From positions 1-61,679 of the forward strand of contig NZ_JACHIP010000015.1 of NCBI RefSeq assembly GCF_014203275.1: DNA of 61,679 bases, in the 5' to 3' direction. Under the pieces are notes generated by a model. The model saw only the letters and a list, made by a program, of their open reading frames with translations, had not been told where the DNA came from and made no database searches. Made by a program: the position numbers and the translations under genes. The stretch's first letter is position 1, and each line of letters opens with the position of its first letter. Below, in pieces: positions 7,484 through 16,890 of the stretch. This stretch comes from Granulicella aggregans (GTDB taxonomy: Bacteria; Acidobacteriota; Terriglobia; Terriglobales; Acidobacteriaceae).

Positions 7484-9577
7484 ATGTCCAAGGCAAAACC
7501 TAAGAAGGCGTCAGCAGCAGTTCCAGATCAGCAAGTAGGAGTCGGTGGCGAGCTCCATCAGGTTTCGGGCGGGGCTCACCCCCAAATGACGAACCAGCGG
7601 GGACTCGTCGTCGGCGACGACGAGAACTCTCTCAAGGCCAATCCCCGTGGCCCTGTCCTGATCGAGGATCATTTCCTCGTCGAGAAGACGCAACACTTCG
7701 ACCATGAACGCATTCCAGAGCGAGTCGTACACGCGAGAGGATTTGGCGCGAAGGGATACTTCCAGCTGACCGACTCGCTAAAGGGTATTACGAAGGCCCG
7801 CGTTCTCACGCAGTTGGGCGTAAAGATACCTCTCTTCACCCGCTTCTCCACAGTTGCCGGCAATATGGGATCTGCTGACACCGCACGCGACGTGCGAGGC
7901 TTCGCGGTAAAGATGTACACGGACGAAGGCAACTGGGACATCGTCGGGAACAACATCCCAGTCTTTTTCATCCAGGACGCCATCAAGTTCACGGATCTGA
8001 TCCATGCCGCAAAGCAAGAGCCGGACCGAGGATTTCCGCAAGCGCAGACCGCTCACGACACGTTCTGGGACTTTGTCTCCCTGGTACCGGAGTCGACACA
8101 CATGCTTATGTGGATCATGTCCGACCGAGCGATTCCCCGCTCGTTCCGAATGATGGAAGGTTTTGGTGTACACACCTTCCGTCTGATCAACGAAGCGGGG
8201 GATTCTACTTACGTGAAATTCCATTGGCGTCCTAAGCTTGGAATGGCATCGGTCATCTGGGATGAAGCGCTCAAGATTTCCGGGGCGGATCCGGACTTCC
8301 ACCGCCGAGACCTCTGGAACGCGATAGCTGAAGGCAACTTCCCTGAGTGGGAACTTGGAGTGCAACTGTTCGATGAGGACTTCGCGAACAAGTTCGAGTT
8401 CGACGTTCTCGATGCAACCAAGCTCATCCCAGAAGAAACTTTACCTCTCAGAATCATTGGAAAGATGGTTCTTGATCAGAACGTCGACAACTATTTTGCT
8501 GAAACTGAGCAGGTCGCATTCGCGACAACGGACGTCGTTCCCGGCATCGATTTCTCCAACGATCCACTGCTTCAAGGGCGCAACCTCTCGTATATCGATA
8601 CCCAACTGAGTCGCTTGGGTGGACCAAACTACGAGCAGATTCCAGTGAACGCCCCTCGTTGCCCTATGAGAAATATGCAGCGCGACGGCCACATGACCAT
8701 GATCCCGCAGCTTGGCAGGGTTTCCTACTCTCCCAGCTCCCTTGAATCGGACACGCCACGTCAAGATCCGGCAAATGGTTTCAGCTCTTTCCATGCGGCG
8801 GAGCAGGGCGACAAGCTGCGCATCAGACCAGAATCCTTTGCTGACCACTTTTCGCAAGCGCTGATGTTCTTCAACTCACAGACTGAAACTGAGCAGAATC
8901 ACATCGTCTCTGCCTTCATCTTCGAGCTCAGCAAGGTGGATACAAAAGCCATTCGAGAGCGGATGGTGGGACAGCTTGCGAATGTGAGTTCAACAATCGC
9001 TCAAAGAGTGGCGGAGGGACTAGGGATGCTTGGGCCCATCAAGCCGACTGCGACCACAGTTGCGGCGAGAACTGACCTGCCGCCCTCGGATGCTTTGAGT
9101 ATCGCCAAGAAGATGATTCCTGGCCTCTCGACCAAAGTGATCGGCTGTCTGGTCGCAGATGGATCGGATGCCAAAGCCGTATTGGCGCTTCAGAAAGCAG
9201 TGATTGCGGCAGGGGCGAGTCTGAAGATCATTGCTCCGAAGATCGGTGGCGCAATCGCATCAGACAAGACTCTAATTGAAGCGGACTTCCAGCTCGCAGG
9301 AGGACCATCCGTTCTCTTTGACTCCGTCTGTGTATCTCTTTCCGAGGCCGGGGCCACCCTTCTTTCTACTGAAGCGGCAGCAGTAGCGTGGGTTCACGAT
9401 GCATTCGCTCACCTCAAGGTAATCGGAGCGAATACGGCTTCTAGATCTCTTCTTGCAGCGGCGGGCGTGGTTGAAGATGAAGGAGTCGTAATCGGAAACA
9501 ACACGAAGTCCTATCTTTCGAGGGCCGCCCAAGGTCGAATATGGGATCGTGAGCCGAGCGTTCGCACTGTCTATTAA
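7484..9577 (+). CDS. katE: Large-subunit (clade II, HPII-type) catalase
   Basis: Haem catalase of 697 residues that splits hydrogen peroxide to water and oxygen. It has the long N-terminal extension and C-terminal flavodoxin-like domain (about residues 560-697, SALSIAKKMIPGLSTKVIG onward in pattern) of clade II enzymes. Visible residues: catalytic His in RVVHARGFGAKGYF, Asn in WDIVGNNIPVFFIQD, and the haem-ligand Tyr region RNLSYIDTQLSRLGGPNY. The ATG at 7484 follows GAGGGGCG; an upstream in-frame ATG at 7304 would add 60 unlikely residues. It fits the oxidative-stress theme of the surrounding ferritin-like genes. A dead fragment of a second catalase lies near 37.7 kb. Confidence 0.95.
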   Translation: MSKAKPKKASAAVPDQQVGVGGELHQVSGGAHPQMTNQRGLVVGDDENSLKANPRGPVLIEDHFLVEKTQHFDHERIPERVVHARGFGAKGYFQLTDSLKGITKARVLTQLGVKIPLFTRFSTVAGNMGSADTARDVRGFAVKMYTDEGNWDIVGNNIPVFFIQDAIKFTDLIHAAKQEPDRGFPQAQTAHDTFWDFVSLVPESTHMLMWIMSDRAIPRSFRMMEGFGVHTFRLINEAGDSTYVKFHWRPKLGMASVIWDEALKISGADPDFHRRDLWNAIAEGNFPEWELGVQLFDEDFANKFEFDVLDATKLIPEETLPLRIIGKMVLDQNVDNYFAETEQVAFATTDVVPGIDFSNDPLLQGRNLSYIDTQLSRLGGPNYEQIPVNAPRCPMRNMQRDGHMTMIPQLGRVSYSPSSLESDTPRQDPANGFSSFHAAEQGDKLRIRPESFADHFSQALMFFNSQTETEQNHIVSAFIFELSKVDTKAIRERMVGQLANVSSTIAQRVAEGLGMLGPIKPTATTVAARTDLPPSDALSIAKKMIPGLSTKVIGCLVADGSDAKAVLALQKAVIAAGASLKIIAPKIGGAIASDKTLIEADFQLAGGPSVLFDSVCVSLSEAGATLLSTEAAAVAWVHDAFAHLKVIGANTASRSLLAAAGVVEDEGVVIGNNTKSYLSRAAQGRIWDREPSVRTVY

Positions 9578-9684
9578 ACGGAAGCCGGTTGCCCAGACCG
9601 TGCCGCGTTCGAACTGTATAGTATTCCCGCGACAAAAATGCAGGTGAACCAGTTTCGTATTTCTTCGAAAGAAATGGTGAGATC

Positions 9685-10509
9685 ATGCCGCAAATATCAG
9701 CCTCAACTCTAGATCACAGCATCTCGGAAAATCCAGAAGCAAATGCTTCGGGAGTGTCCTGGTCAGCAGTGATCGCAGGAGCGTTTGTCACTGCAGCCCT
9801 CTACCTTCTTCTTCTTTCGTTGGGAGCAGGGCTCGGACTCTCCTCCGTATCCGTCTGGTCGAATCAAGGCGTCTCAGCATCAACGTTTGGAACGGCGTCG
9901 ATTTTGTGGATCATCTTCGTGGAGATCGTAAGCTCTGCCATGGGCGGTTATCTCGCTGGGCGCCTGCGAACAAGATGGACTGTGATCCACGGGGACGAGG
10001 TCTACTTCAGAGACACCGCCCACGGCTTTCTTTCCTGGTCAGCAGCTCTGGTCGTTACAGCTGCAGTCTTGGGGTCGGCTGCAACCGTGATGATCGGTGC
10101 TTCATCGTCGGAGGGCGGGCTTGAGGGAAAGGCAACGCAGCGACCAAACTCTTATTTTGTCGATTCAATCCTCCGAAACGACACGTCCAAGCCTGAAGCT
10201 GACTCAGCGGCGGTATACGACGAGGTTGCCACTATCTTCGCCTCTTCTCTAAAGCATGGAGATCTCACCGGCCCAGACAAGAGTTATTTAGGCCACCTCG
10301 TCAGCGTACGAACTGGCCTGAGTCAGAGTGACGCCGACCAACGCGTATCAGACACTTACGCAGCCTTGAAGCAAGCCACCGAGGCAGCTCGAAAATCCAC
10401 CGCACACACTCTTCTATGGATCTTCATTGCTCTGCTTATTGGCGCATTCTGTGCCAGTTTCGCCGGGACCATTGGCGGCAAGCAGCGCGATAAGGTCGTT
10501 ATCCTTTAG
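9685..10509 (+). CDS. Membrane protein of unknown function
   Basis: A 274-residue integral membrane protein. Hydrophobic helices lie near residues 25-50, 72-95, 112-135 and at the C-terminus (LLWIFIALLIGAFCASFAGTIGG); a soluble acidic loop of about 100 residues sits between helices 3 and 4. The conserved-looking start SWSAVIAGAFVTAALYLLLLSLGAGLGL is typical of proteins annotated only as hypothetical. ATG 9685 is preceded by AATGGTGAGATC. It lies downstream of katE on the same strand and just upstream of a 24-residue hydrophobic peptide gene. Confidence 0.8.
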   Translation: MPQISASTLDHSISENPEANASGVSWSAVIAGAFVTAALYLLLLSLGAGLGLSSVSVWSNQGVSASTFGTASILWIIFVEIVSSAMGGYLAGRLRTRWTVIHGDEVYFRDTAHGFLSWSAALVVTAAVLGSAATVMIGASSSEGGLEGKATQRPNSYFVDSILRNDTSKPEADSAAVYDEVATIFASSLKHGDLTGPDKSYLGHLVSVRTGLSQSDADQRVSDTYAALKQATEAARKSTAHTLLWIFIALLIGAFCASFAGTIGGKQRDKVVIL

Positions 10510-10544
10510 TGAACCGAGACCATCCAGCTTTATAGGAGTCAACC

Positions 10545-10619
10545 ATGCGCTCAATTCTGCTCTTGCTTCTCGGGGTTCCAATTCCCATCGTGATCTTGAT
10601 CGCTCTGTTTAGCCACTAG
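10545..10619 (+). CDS. 24-residue hydrophobic peptide
   Basis: A very short gene with a strong ribosome site: AGGAG six bases before ATG 10545. It encodes a single membrane helix, MRSILLLLLGVPIPIVILI plus a short tail AlaLeuPheSerHis, ending at TAG 10619. Similar tiny Leu/Ile/Pro peptides (LLxLLGxPIPIxIL) are, from memory, common unannotated genes in soil bacteria. It sits 35 bp after the membrane protein gene and may be co-transcribed. No function is known to me. Confidence 0.7.
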   Translation: MRSILLLLLGVPIPIVILIALFSH

Positions 10620-10738
10620 TAGACAGCAAAGACTTTAGAAGATCGTGCGATCCGGAGCTCGACCCCTGAATCGGAGACAATTGTCCTGAAGCGGCTTCGA
10701 CAATCGAACTGACTTCAATCTCAAAGAGAATATGAGAG

Positions 10739-11506
10739 ACGATCATCGTAATCGCAAGCTGGAACGTCAACTCGATCAAAGCAAGATTGGACCACGTAAC
10801 GACATGGCTCAAGTCGCGGAATCCAGATGTGCTTCTGTTACAAGAACTCAAAGGAACCGAGTTCCCTTCTGAAGTCTTCCAGAATCTTGGCTTCGAGAGT
10901 GTCGCAGTGACCCAGAAGGCTTACAACGGTGTCGCGATCCTCTCGAAGTCGCCCATCGAATCCGTCAGCAATGCACTCTCGGGCGATGAAACGGATACGC
11001 ACGCCCGGTATCTCGAGGTCATGGTCTCTGGCATCCGCATCGTCGACATCTACTTGCCAAACGGGAACCCGATCGGAACGGAAAAGTTCGATTACAAGCT
11101 TGCTTGGATGGAACGGTTACTCGTGAAGATGAGCGCATGGAAGGCCGGTGGCGTGCCTACCGTGGTCGGTGGCGATTTCAATGTCATTCCTGAAAACATT
11201 GACTGCCACAAACCCGCGTCCTGGATTCACGATGCTCTCTTCCAGCCCGAACCGCGAGCACTCTACCAGGCCATGCTCACCCTTGGGTACACCGATGCGT
11301 TCCGATTGCTACATGCGGAAGGCGGCCAGTTCACCTTCTGGGATTACTTCCGCCAGGCGTTCGAGAACAATCGCGGGATCAGGATCGACCACTTCCTTGT
11401 GTCCCCGTCGCTTCGATCGAAGATTGAAGCCTGCGAGATCGACAAAGGACCGCGCGCTCAACTCAAGCCATCCGATCACACGCCAATTCTGCTCACCTTA
11501 CGGTGA
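10739..11506 (+). CDS. xth: Exodeoxyribonuclease III with non-standard start
   Basis: AP endonuclease/3'-5' exonuclease of base-excision repair. Catalytic residues are visible: WNVNSI (Asn), LLLQELKG (Glu), VGGDFNVIP (Asp/Asn), RIDHFLVSP (Asp) and PSDHTPILL (His). The WNVNSI motif lies upstream of the first usable start (TTG 10787), in a frame bounded by TGA at 10733. The only codon in the expected position is ACG at 10739 (ACG ATC ATC GTA ATC GCA AGC TGG). Either a rare ACG start is used, the ATG has mutated, or there is a sequence error. From ACG the protein is 255 residues, close to the family norm; from TTG it would lack an active-site residue. Confidence 0.8.
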   Translation, partial: TIIVIASWNVNSIKARLDHVTTWLKSRNPDVLLLQELKGTEFPSEVFQNLGFESVAVTQKAYNGVAILSKSPIESVSNALSGDETDTHARYLEVMVSGIRIVDIYLPNGNPIGTEKFDYKLAWMERLLVKMSAWKAGGVPTVVGGDFNVIPENIDCHKPASWIHDALFQPEPRALYQAMLTLGYTDAFRLLHAEGGQFTFWDYFRQAFENNRGIRIDHFLVSPSLRSKIEACEIDKGPRAQLKPSDHTPILLTLR

Positions 11507-11510
11507 GAGC

Positions 11511-11798
11511 TCACGCGTAGAGCCTTCGCGCGTCACTCAGCCTGAGGACGGTCAACTGCTCCTCGGTAAGCTCGACTTCTTCGCAGCAAGCTGGAGTCCT
11601 AGGCGACCCGAAGGCAAGTTCAGCGGAACCCTTCAGAGAACTCATCGTGCCCGGGTCAAGTTCCGCTAGCTCAAGTAGGCGAACGAAAGCTTCATCATTG
11701 TCATAGATCGATAGGACATGATCGGACCCGCCCACAGCCGTAGCGGAAACGCGTAGGGTTCCTCGAATCGTTTTGTTGAACGCAAACTTGAAACGCAT
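11511..11798 (-). CDS. 95-residue conserved protein (paralogue of 39374-39661)
   Basis: A 95-residue soluble protein of unknown function. It has exactly the same length as the product at 39374-39661 and by eye about three quarters of residues are identical, including FNKT, GTLRVSAT, GSDHVL, IYDNDEAF, SLKGSAELA and CCEEVELTE. The paired Cys (PACCEEVELTE) is conserved. It converges on the exonuclease III gene with a 4 bp gap. No known domain was recognised. Confidence 0.75.
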   Translation of the reverse strand: MRFKFAFNKTIRGTLRVSATAVGGSDHVLSIYDNDEAFVRLLELAELDPGTMSSLKGSAELAFGSPRTPACCEEVELTEEQLTVLRLSDARRLYA

Positions 11799-12021
11799 CC
11801 TCTTATCCTAAATTGCAAGCTCGAACACCTCATTATGAATCAGCGCGGCCCCAGACTTCCCGCCGATCGACGGGATTCCCGCAGCGAACAATACCGATGG
11901 AGGAACAGGGCAGTCTCTCCGCGTGTCCGTTCCAGCGTTGACGACTCAGATCTCCTCTTACCGTCTTTGCAACAGCGGCTGATCAGGATGAGATCGCTCC
12001 AGTCGATCGGGATTGAATAGT

Positions 12022-13008
12022 TTATGCGCCGCCAGAGAGCTTGGCAGCGCTTACGGCATTGATGTGCTTTGCTAAACCCATCTTCCCAAGGAGCCAAATC
12101 CCGAAGTAATTGACATCCAGCTCGTACCAAGTCATGCCATGACGGGCCGAGGCTGGGTGAGCGTGATGGTTGTTGTGCCACCCTTCTCCCCCCGTCAGTA
12201 TCGCTACCCACCAGTTGTTTCGGGACTCGTCCTTTGTCGCAAACCTTCGGGAGCCCCACATGTGCGTCGCTGAGTTAACCAACCATGTAGCATGCAGCCC
12301 GATGGTCACTCGAAGGAAAATGCCCCACATGACCCACGGCCATCCCCCAACAGCCAGGAGAGCGCAGGCCAAGACTACGAGTGGAAGCCAATGATAACGA
12401 TCAAGCCAAAGAAGAAAGGGGTCTTTCATGAGATCAGGCACATATTTCTTCAACAAGACGGGCTCGGCGTGGGCTCCCGAACCATGGATCACCCATCCTG
12501 CGTGCGACCACCAGCCACCCTCGTGTGGAGAGTGTGGATCGCCTGGTTTGTCTGTATGTTGATGATGGATGCGGTGCGTCGCAACCCAAACAAGCGGTCC
12601 TCCCTCCAGGCTCAACGTGGCACAGACAGCCATCAACCGTTTGAGCCAGCGAGGTACCTCGTAGCCCCGATGTGTCAATAGCCGGTGATACCCCATTCCG
12701 ATACCGACGTTGATTGCCAAGACGTAGAGAATCACTGAAACGATCAGGGCGGACCAGCTGAAAAGGAAGAGTGCCGCGAGTGCCCCTGCATGGAAAAGAA
12801 CCATGAATCCCAGAATGAGCCAATTGATAGAGGCGGACTGTTTCTGTCTCGCCAATGCCATCTGCAGGGGTAAAGCATAAACGCTCGACGTTTGCGGGTC
12901 TTCGCAGGATACACGTTCCTCCTCATTTTGAAGGGTAACAACAGACGCTGATGATGAAAGGATCACATTCGTCGGACTCGGCATGCTGGATAGACGGCCG
13001 GGGAACAT
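12022..13008 (-). CDS. Acyl-CoA / fatty acid desaturase
   Basis: Membrane di-iron desaturase (delta-9 type) that introduces a cis double bond into fatty acyl chains. The three histidine boxes are present: HRLLTHRG, HRIHHQH and HNNHHAHP. Hydrophobic segments flank them (LILGFMVLFHAGALAALFLF, LVVLACALLAVGGWPWVMWG). Length 328 residues from ATG 13008, or 320 from ATG 12984 (MPSPTN); the first 45 residues are low-complexity and uncertain. It is probably involved in membrane fluidity. It stands alone, divergent from nothing and followed by a gap of about 220 bp without a recognised gene. Confidence 0.92.
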   Translation of the reverse strand: MFPGRLSSMPSPTNVILSSSASVVTLQNEEERVSCEDPQTSSVYALPLQMALARQKQSASINWLILGFMVLFHAGALAALFLFSWSALIVSVILYVLAINVGIGMGYHRLLTHRGYEVPRWLKRLMAVCATLSLEGGPLVWVATHRIHHQHTDKPGDPHSPHEGGWWSHAGWVIHGSGAHAEPVLLKKYVPDLMKDPFLLWLDRYHWLPLVVLACALLAVGGWPWVMWGIFLRVTIGLHATWLVNSATHMWGSRRFATKDESRNNWWVAILTGGEGWHNNHHAHPASARHGMTWYELDVNYFGIWLLGKMGLAKHINAVSAAKLSGGA

Positions 13009-13121
13009 GTGTGGATCGTCAGACTTTTGTAATGTCTATGGCTTACGGACTCTGAAGTAAGCATTGGTTCACATCGAGAACTCGGTCATTTTTGGCCGAT
13101 TCGCGAAACTGCCTGGGGCGC

Positions 13122-14915
13122 CTACCGTCTTGAATCTAGCGACATGACCGCATGGATAAGCGCCAAGTGGCTCAGGCCCTGGGGCATGTTTCCCAAGAAA
13201 TCATTCGTTTTCACGTCGATTTGTTCACCCAGTATCCCAATGTCCTGGGGGAGAACCTTCAATGTTTCACGAATGAGGGCGTCGGCTTGTTGCCTGCGCC
13301 CAAGTGTGGCGTATGCCTCGGCCAGCCAGAAAGAACATGCGAGGAACGCTCCTTCTTCTTTCTCTGCTCCTGTGTAGCGATACAGTAAAGGTCCTTGTCC
13401 AAGCTTCTTGTGGATGGCTTCACATGTGGCTGCAAGCCGTTCTCGGTCTGGGAAACCGAAGCGAACTGCTAAAGCAAGCGATGCGTCGAGACGCACGGTT
13501 CCCGGATAGAACGTGTAGGCCGAGAGGCTTTCCGACCAGCAATTCTCATTAACCCACGTTGCAATCCGGTCTCGCTCGCGGATCCAGCGGGGCGCACAGG
13601 AAGCGGAAATATGTCCCTTCTCCGCCAGTTCCACTGCTCGGTTGAGCGCTTGCCAGGCGCTTACCTTTGACATCGTGTAATGGCGGGTTTCCTCGAGTTC
13701 CCACATGCCGGAGTCGGGTTGTCGCCACCGATCGGCGCACTCATCGGCAAGTGAAGCGAGGATCACTGCACTCTTTTGGTCCAGGATGTTGCCTGAAGCG
13801 ACAAACAGCGAGACTGCCTCGAAGATGTCACCGTAAACGCCATGTTGGTTCTGAGTGCCAGCCGCATTTCCAGTGACCACGGGGTAGGATTTCTGATAGC
13901 CAGGCAAGCCCTTCTCCTGAACCGGGGGCACTGGTGTGCCATCCATGCGAAAACAGACCTTCGCTCCTGCTTCCCCAAGGCGTGCCAGTAACCATGCGAC
14001 TGCCGCCTGACTTTCCGGTATCTGCCCGAGCCAGAGGAAAGCGTGCAAGGTATAGCTAGCATCCCGTACCCAAGCGTATCTGTAGTCGTAGTTTTTCTTG
14101 CCACCGATCTTCTCGGGGAGCGACGTTGTCGCTGCTGCCGCAATTGCTCCTGAAGGCGAGAAGAGAAGCAGTTTCAGAATAAGTGCACTTCTGCGCACCC
14201 AGTCGGCATACGGACCGTCATAATGCAATCCTTGCGCCCATGCCCTCCATGCCGTGTCACTCACGTCAATCCGGCGATCGATGTCTTTGGTCGAAGGAAT
14301 GCCGATTGGTTGATCTTCTCCCGCAACGACAGCGATCAAGGCACGCTCGCCCCGAGCAAGTGCGGCCTCACCCAAGATGCCACGATCCCCCTGTTCCGTG
14401 ATGTGGACGTTGTCGCTCGTCCTAAGCATCCCGAGGACTGGTCCCACATGAAAGATGGTTCCGTTACAGTTGGGCTGTAGCCATGGAGATGCGGTTTGAT
14501 CTCTTGTCCCGCAAACGAGCGAAAGGCTAAGAGTAACTGCACCGCTCAGCACCTCGATCCTGCGGGCCAGTTCGCACCAAGGTAGACGGCCAGCCAGGCT
14601 GCTGTTCAAGGAGTCAGTAACGCGGACCACACCGGTTTCGGTCGTGAAGGTTGTCTCGAGGACATTGCTGTCCTTCCGGTAGACATGCTTTGACGCAAAT
14701 GGACCCTTCGGCTGCAGAGTAAAGACTCCGCCCGCTTTTTCGTCGAGCAAAGAATCGAATAGAGGCTCCGAGTCTAGATTTGGTACGCACCACCAGCCAA
14801 TCGAACCGTCGCGGCCGATCAGTGCAACGGAGCGTCCGTCTCCAATTGCTGCATAGTCTTGCAAAGGCAGAACGCGCCGGGATACATTGCCGCCAAACGG
14901 ATATTCAATTGCCAT
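13122..14915 (-). CDS. GH15 family glycoside hydrolase (glucoamylase/trehalase-like)
   Basis: A 597-residue inverting alpha-glucan hydrolase of the GH15 family. Features: an N-terminal beta-sandwich region (YAAIGDGRSVALIGRDGSIGWW), the (alpha/alpha)6 barrel start YDYRYAWVRDASYTLHAFLW, the general acid region GMWELEETRHYTMSK, and the second carboxylate loop EKEEGAFLACSFWLAEAY. Substrate may be glucan or trehalose; the sequence does not decide. Start chosen at ATG 14915 (MAIEYPFGG) because a terminator hairpin at 14998-15029 separates the gene from upstream transcription and the extra codons to 15011 run into it. Confidence 0.92.
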   Translation of the reverse strand: MAIEYPFGGNVSRRVLPLQDYAAIGDGRSVALIGRDGSIGWWCVPNLDSEPLFDSLLDEKAGGVFTLQPKGPFASKHVYRKDSNVLETTFTTETGVVRVTDSLNSSLAGRLPWCELARRIEVLSGAVTLSLSLVCGTRDQTASPWLQPNCNGTIFHVGPVLGMLRTSDNVHITEQGDRGILGEAALARGERALIAVVAGEDQPIGIPSTKDIDRRIDVSDTAWRAWAQGLHYDGPYADWVRRSALILKLLLFSPSGAIAAAATTSLPEKIGGKKNYDYRYAWVRDASYTLHAFLWLGQIPESQAAVAWLLARLGEAGAKVCFRMDGTPVPPVQEKGLPGYQKSYPVVTGNAAGTQNQHGVYGDIFEAVSLFVASGNILDQKSAVILASLADECADRWRQPDSGMWELEETRHYTMSKVSAWQALNRAVELAEKGHISASCAPRWIRERDRIATWVNENCWSESLSAYTFYPGTVRLDASLALAVRFGFPDRERLAATCEAIHKKLGQGPLLYRYTGAEKEEGAFLACSFWLAEAYATLGRRQQADALIRETLKVLPQDIGILGEQIDVKTNDFLGNMPQGLSHLALIHAVMSLDSRR

Positions 14916-14997
14916 GATGTAGATTTCAAGCCTCTGGCTTTGTCCTGCGGTCTCAACTCTAGGACGAACGGGATGTTCGATGTGTTTAACATGGAAA

Positions 14998-15029
14998 TGC
15001 CTGGACCCCATTCCAAGCGAGTCCAGGCA
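14998..15029 (-). terminator. Intrinsic terminator of the Gfo/Idh/MocA gene
   Basis: A perfect 9 bp stem (TGCCTGGAC / GTCCAGGCA) with a 14-base loop lies 7 bases after the oxidoreductase stop on the minus strand and is followed by TTTCC. It separates this gene from the GH15 gene and argues against the longest GH15 start. Confidence 0.65.
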
Positions 15030-15036
15030 CGATCTC

Positions 15037-16197
15037 TCAGTTCTTTGGTTGTTTCTCTACGCCTTTGCCGGGGTTGCTGGCGTCCACCAAATCCGGCGTT
15101 GAGACAGCTCCGAGCATCATCTTTTGCGCTGTAGTGTCGATGCGTTTAGTACGGGTAAACGGTTCCAGCTTGACCGACTGGCCAGTCTCCAGTGCTTCGA
15201 TGATGGCCTCAAGAACACGCACGTCGGCGAATCCTTCTTCACCGTCTGGCTCAGGATCCACTCCAGTCAGAATGCAGTCAGAGAAATACTTCATCTCGCC
15301 ACCGAAGTGATCCGTGTTCTTGAAGGACTCCTTGCTCTTCTTCTCACCAATCGAAACCGTCTGCTCAAGTCCTTTGCCGAACATGTAGGCCGGATCGAGG
15401 ATGACACTTCCCTTTTCCCCAACAGCGATAAAGCTGTTAGTCGGGTTGCCAAAGTACGAGAGGTTAAATTGCGCGAGCCGTTCGCCCGGAAAGCGTAGGG
15501 TGACCGCGACCGTATCGGCAAAGTCTTGATCCAAACCGGACTCTGGGTGCTTTGTTCCTACTGCGGACACGACCTCAGTCGGTTCGTCGCCGAAGATGTA
15601 ACGTGCCGCATTGACCGGATACGGTCCCATATCGAGTACTGGGCCGGCAAGCTTACCCGAGTGAGCGCGGTGATTCGCGGGGTCCACCGGCTGAGCGAAG
15701 GTTGAGGCAAACAGGTGGACATCGCCGAGTTCCCCCGAGCGCACCTTGTCAATTGTGTCCAGCGTGGCCGGCTCAAAGTGCAGTCGATAAGCCACCATGA
15801 GCTTAGCACTTGAGGCCTTTTCCGCCGCAAGGATCTCTGCGCACTTCTCTGTCGAGACCTCCATCGGCTTCTCAGTCAGTACATGAATCCCAGCGGCCAA
15901 CGCGGGAACGATGAACTCAGCATGACGCCAGTTTGGCGTGGCAAGATAGATTGCATCGAAAGTCCCGGACTTCAGAGCTTTCTCGAACTCCTCATAACTG
16001 AACGTGGCCTTGGCTTCGTACTTTGCGGCTAGGTCTTCCGCCTTCTTCGGATCAGAGGTCACCAACGCTGTGATCTCTGAGTTTCCGGTGTGCCCCACCC
16101 CGGGCATCATGTCTTCCTGAGCAATATCCCCTGCGCCGACAATGGCGTACCGGACTTTCTTCTCCGATTCAAAACCGAGCGCTTCTTTGATCCCCAT
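15037..16197 (-). CDS. Gfo/Idh/MocA family NAD(P)-dependent oxidoreductase
   Basis: A 386-residue sugar oxidoreductase resembling glucose-fructose oxidoreductases. The N-terminal Rossmann motif is VRYAIVGAGDIAQ, the catalytic-region signature is HVLTEKPMEVS, and the C-terminal alpha/beta domain includes LDMGPYPVNAARYIFG and GGEMKYFSDCIL. No Tat signal is visible, unlike the broken relative at 21005-22271. ATG 16197 (MGIKEALGF) is preferred; an ATG at 16272 would add 25 residues without similarity. A terminator lies immediately downstream. The sugar substrate cannot be told. Confidence 0.9.
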   Translation of the reverse strand: MGIKEALGFESEKKVRYAIVGAGDIAQEDMMPGVGHTGNSEITALVTSDPKKAEDLAAKYEAKATFSYEEFEKALKSGTFDAIYLATPNWRHAEFIVPALAAGIHVLTEKPMEVSTEKCAEILAAEKASSAKLMVAYRLHFEPATLDTIDKVRSGELGDVHLFASTFAQPVDPANHRAHSGKLAGPVLDMGPYPVNAARYIFGDEPTEVVSAVGTKHPESGLDQDFADTVAVTLRFPGERLAQFNLSYFGNPTNSFIAVGEKGSVILDPAYMFGKGLEQTVSIGEKKSKESFKNTDHFGGEMKYFSDCILTGVDPEPDGEEGFADVRVLEAIIEALETGQSVKLEPFTRTKRIDTTAQKMMLGAVSTPDLVDASNPGKGVEKQPKN

Positions 16198-16574
16198 AAT
16201 GACTGTTCCCACGTGTGGCTCCTTTGAGCGCTTGATGGGAAGGGATTCCAATGTTTCCGGAAGCTTCCGCAAGCACTCCTTGTGTGATGCAAGACAATCA
16301 GGGAGATCAGGGAAGTCCCTAAATTTCGATTTGTTCCATCGAAAAAGTCCATCGCTTTGAGGCGTTGTGGAGAAAAGCCGATGAAGTGCCGGACCTCCTC
16401 GTTGCCCCTGATCTTCAGTCCAGACTCCAAGCTGTTCACGGCTGAAACTTCTACACTTCCGTTATGCCTGCAGCACTCAAGTCTGTCGATCTGTTGGACG
16501 TATCCGAACTCTGATCCTGTCAGCGCACCCGTCAGCCTTGCGGGGGGGGCAATCTCCTGAAGGTGTATACCCAT

Positions 16575-16752
16575 TATGAGATTGGTCGCCGGATTGTGGA
16601 GCAGGAACCACACGGAGCGGACCGCGCAGAGTATGGCAAATAGTTGCTGAAAGAGTTGACAGAGCGCCTCACCGTCTTCGGCAACGGCTTTTCGCGAAGC
16701 AACCTCGAGTACATGCGGCGGTTTTACCTGACATACCCGCAGAGGAGGAAAC
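16575..16752 (+). pseudogene. DUF1016 (YhcG-type PDDEXK nuclease) N-terminal fragment
   Basis: In frame from 16575 the plus strand reads YEIGRRIVEQEPHGADR, AEYGK, a TAG stop, then LLKELTERLTVFGNGFSR and SNLEYMRRFYLTYP. This is the N-terminal domain of the DUF1016/YhcG family, interrupted by one stop and missing the rest of the protein. It is a dead remnant, with IS21-like sequence just downstream. Confidence 0.7.
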
Positions 16753-16789
16753 AGAAACTCTGTGCCAACCGAGTACGGGCACTGTCAGG

Positions 16790-16890
16790 TTCTGGTAAAG
16801 GGTTACGTCCATGAGGTAGTGATCGCCTGTGGCAGCGAGGTCATCGCACGGCACCGAAGCATCTTCGATGCGCGATCCGGATTGTACTTC
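16790..16890 (+). pseudogene. IS21-family IstA C-terminal remnant
   Basis: The frame VKGYVHEVVIACGSEVIARHR resembles the conserved C-terminal strand of IstA transposases, after which similarity fades. With the DUF1016 fragment it shows that the 0.8 kb between 16198 and 17044 is a scrap heap of former mobile or accessory DNA. Nothing else recognisable is seen there. Confidence 0.45.

Noticed and set aside
16107..16613. 168-residue minus-strand open frame
   Set aside because: It overlaps the start of the Gfo/Idh/MocA gene in another frame and has no protein-like conservation; the plus strand there carries remnants instead.
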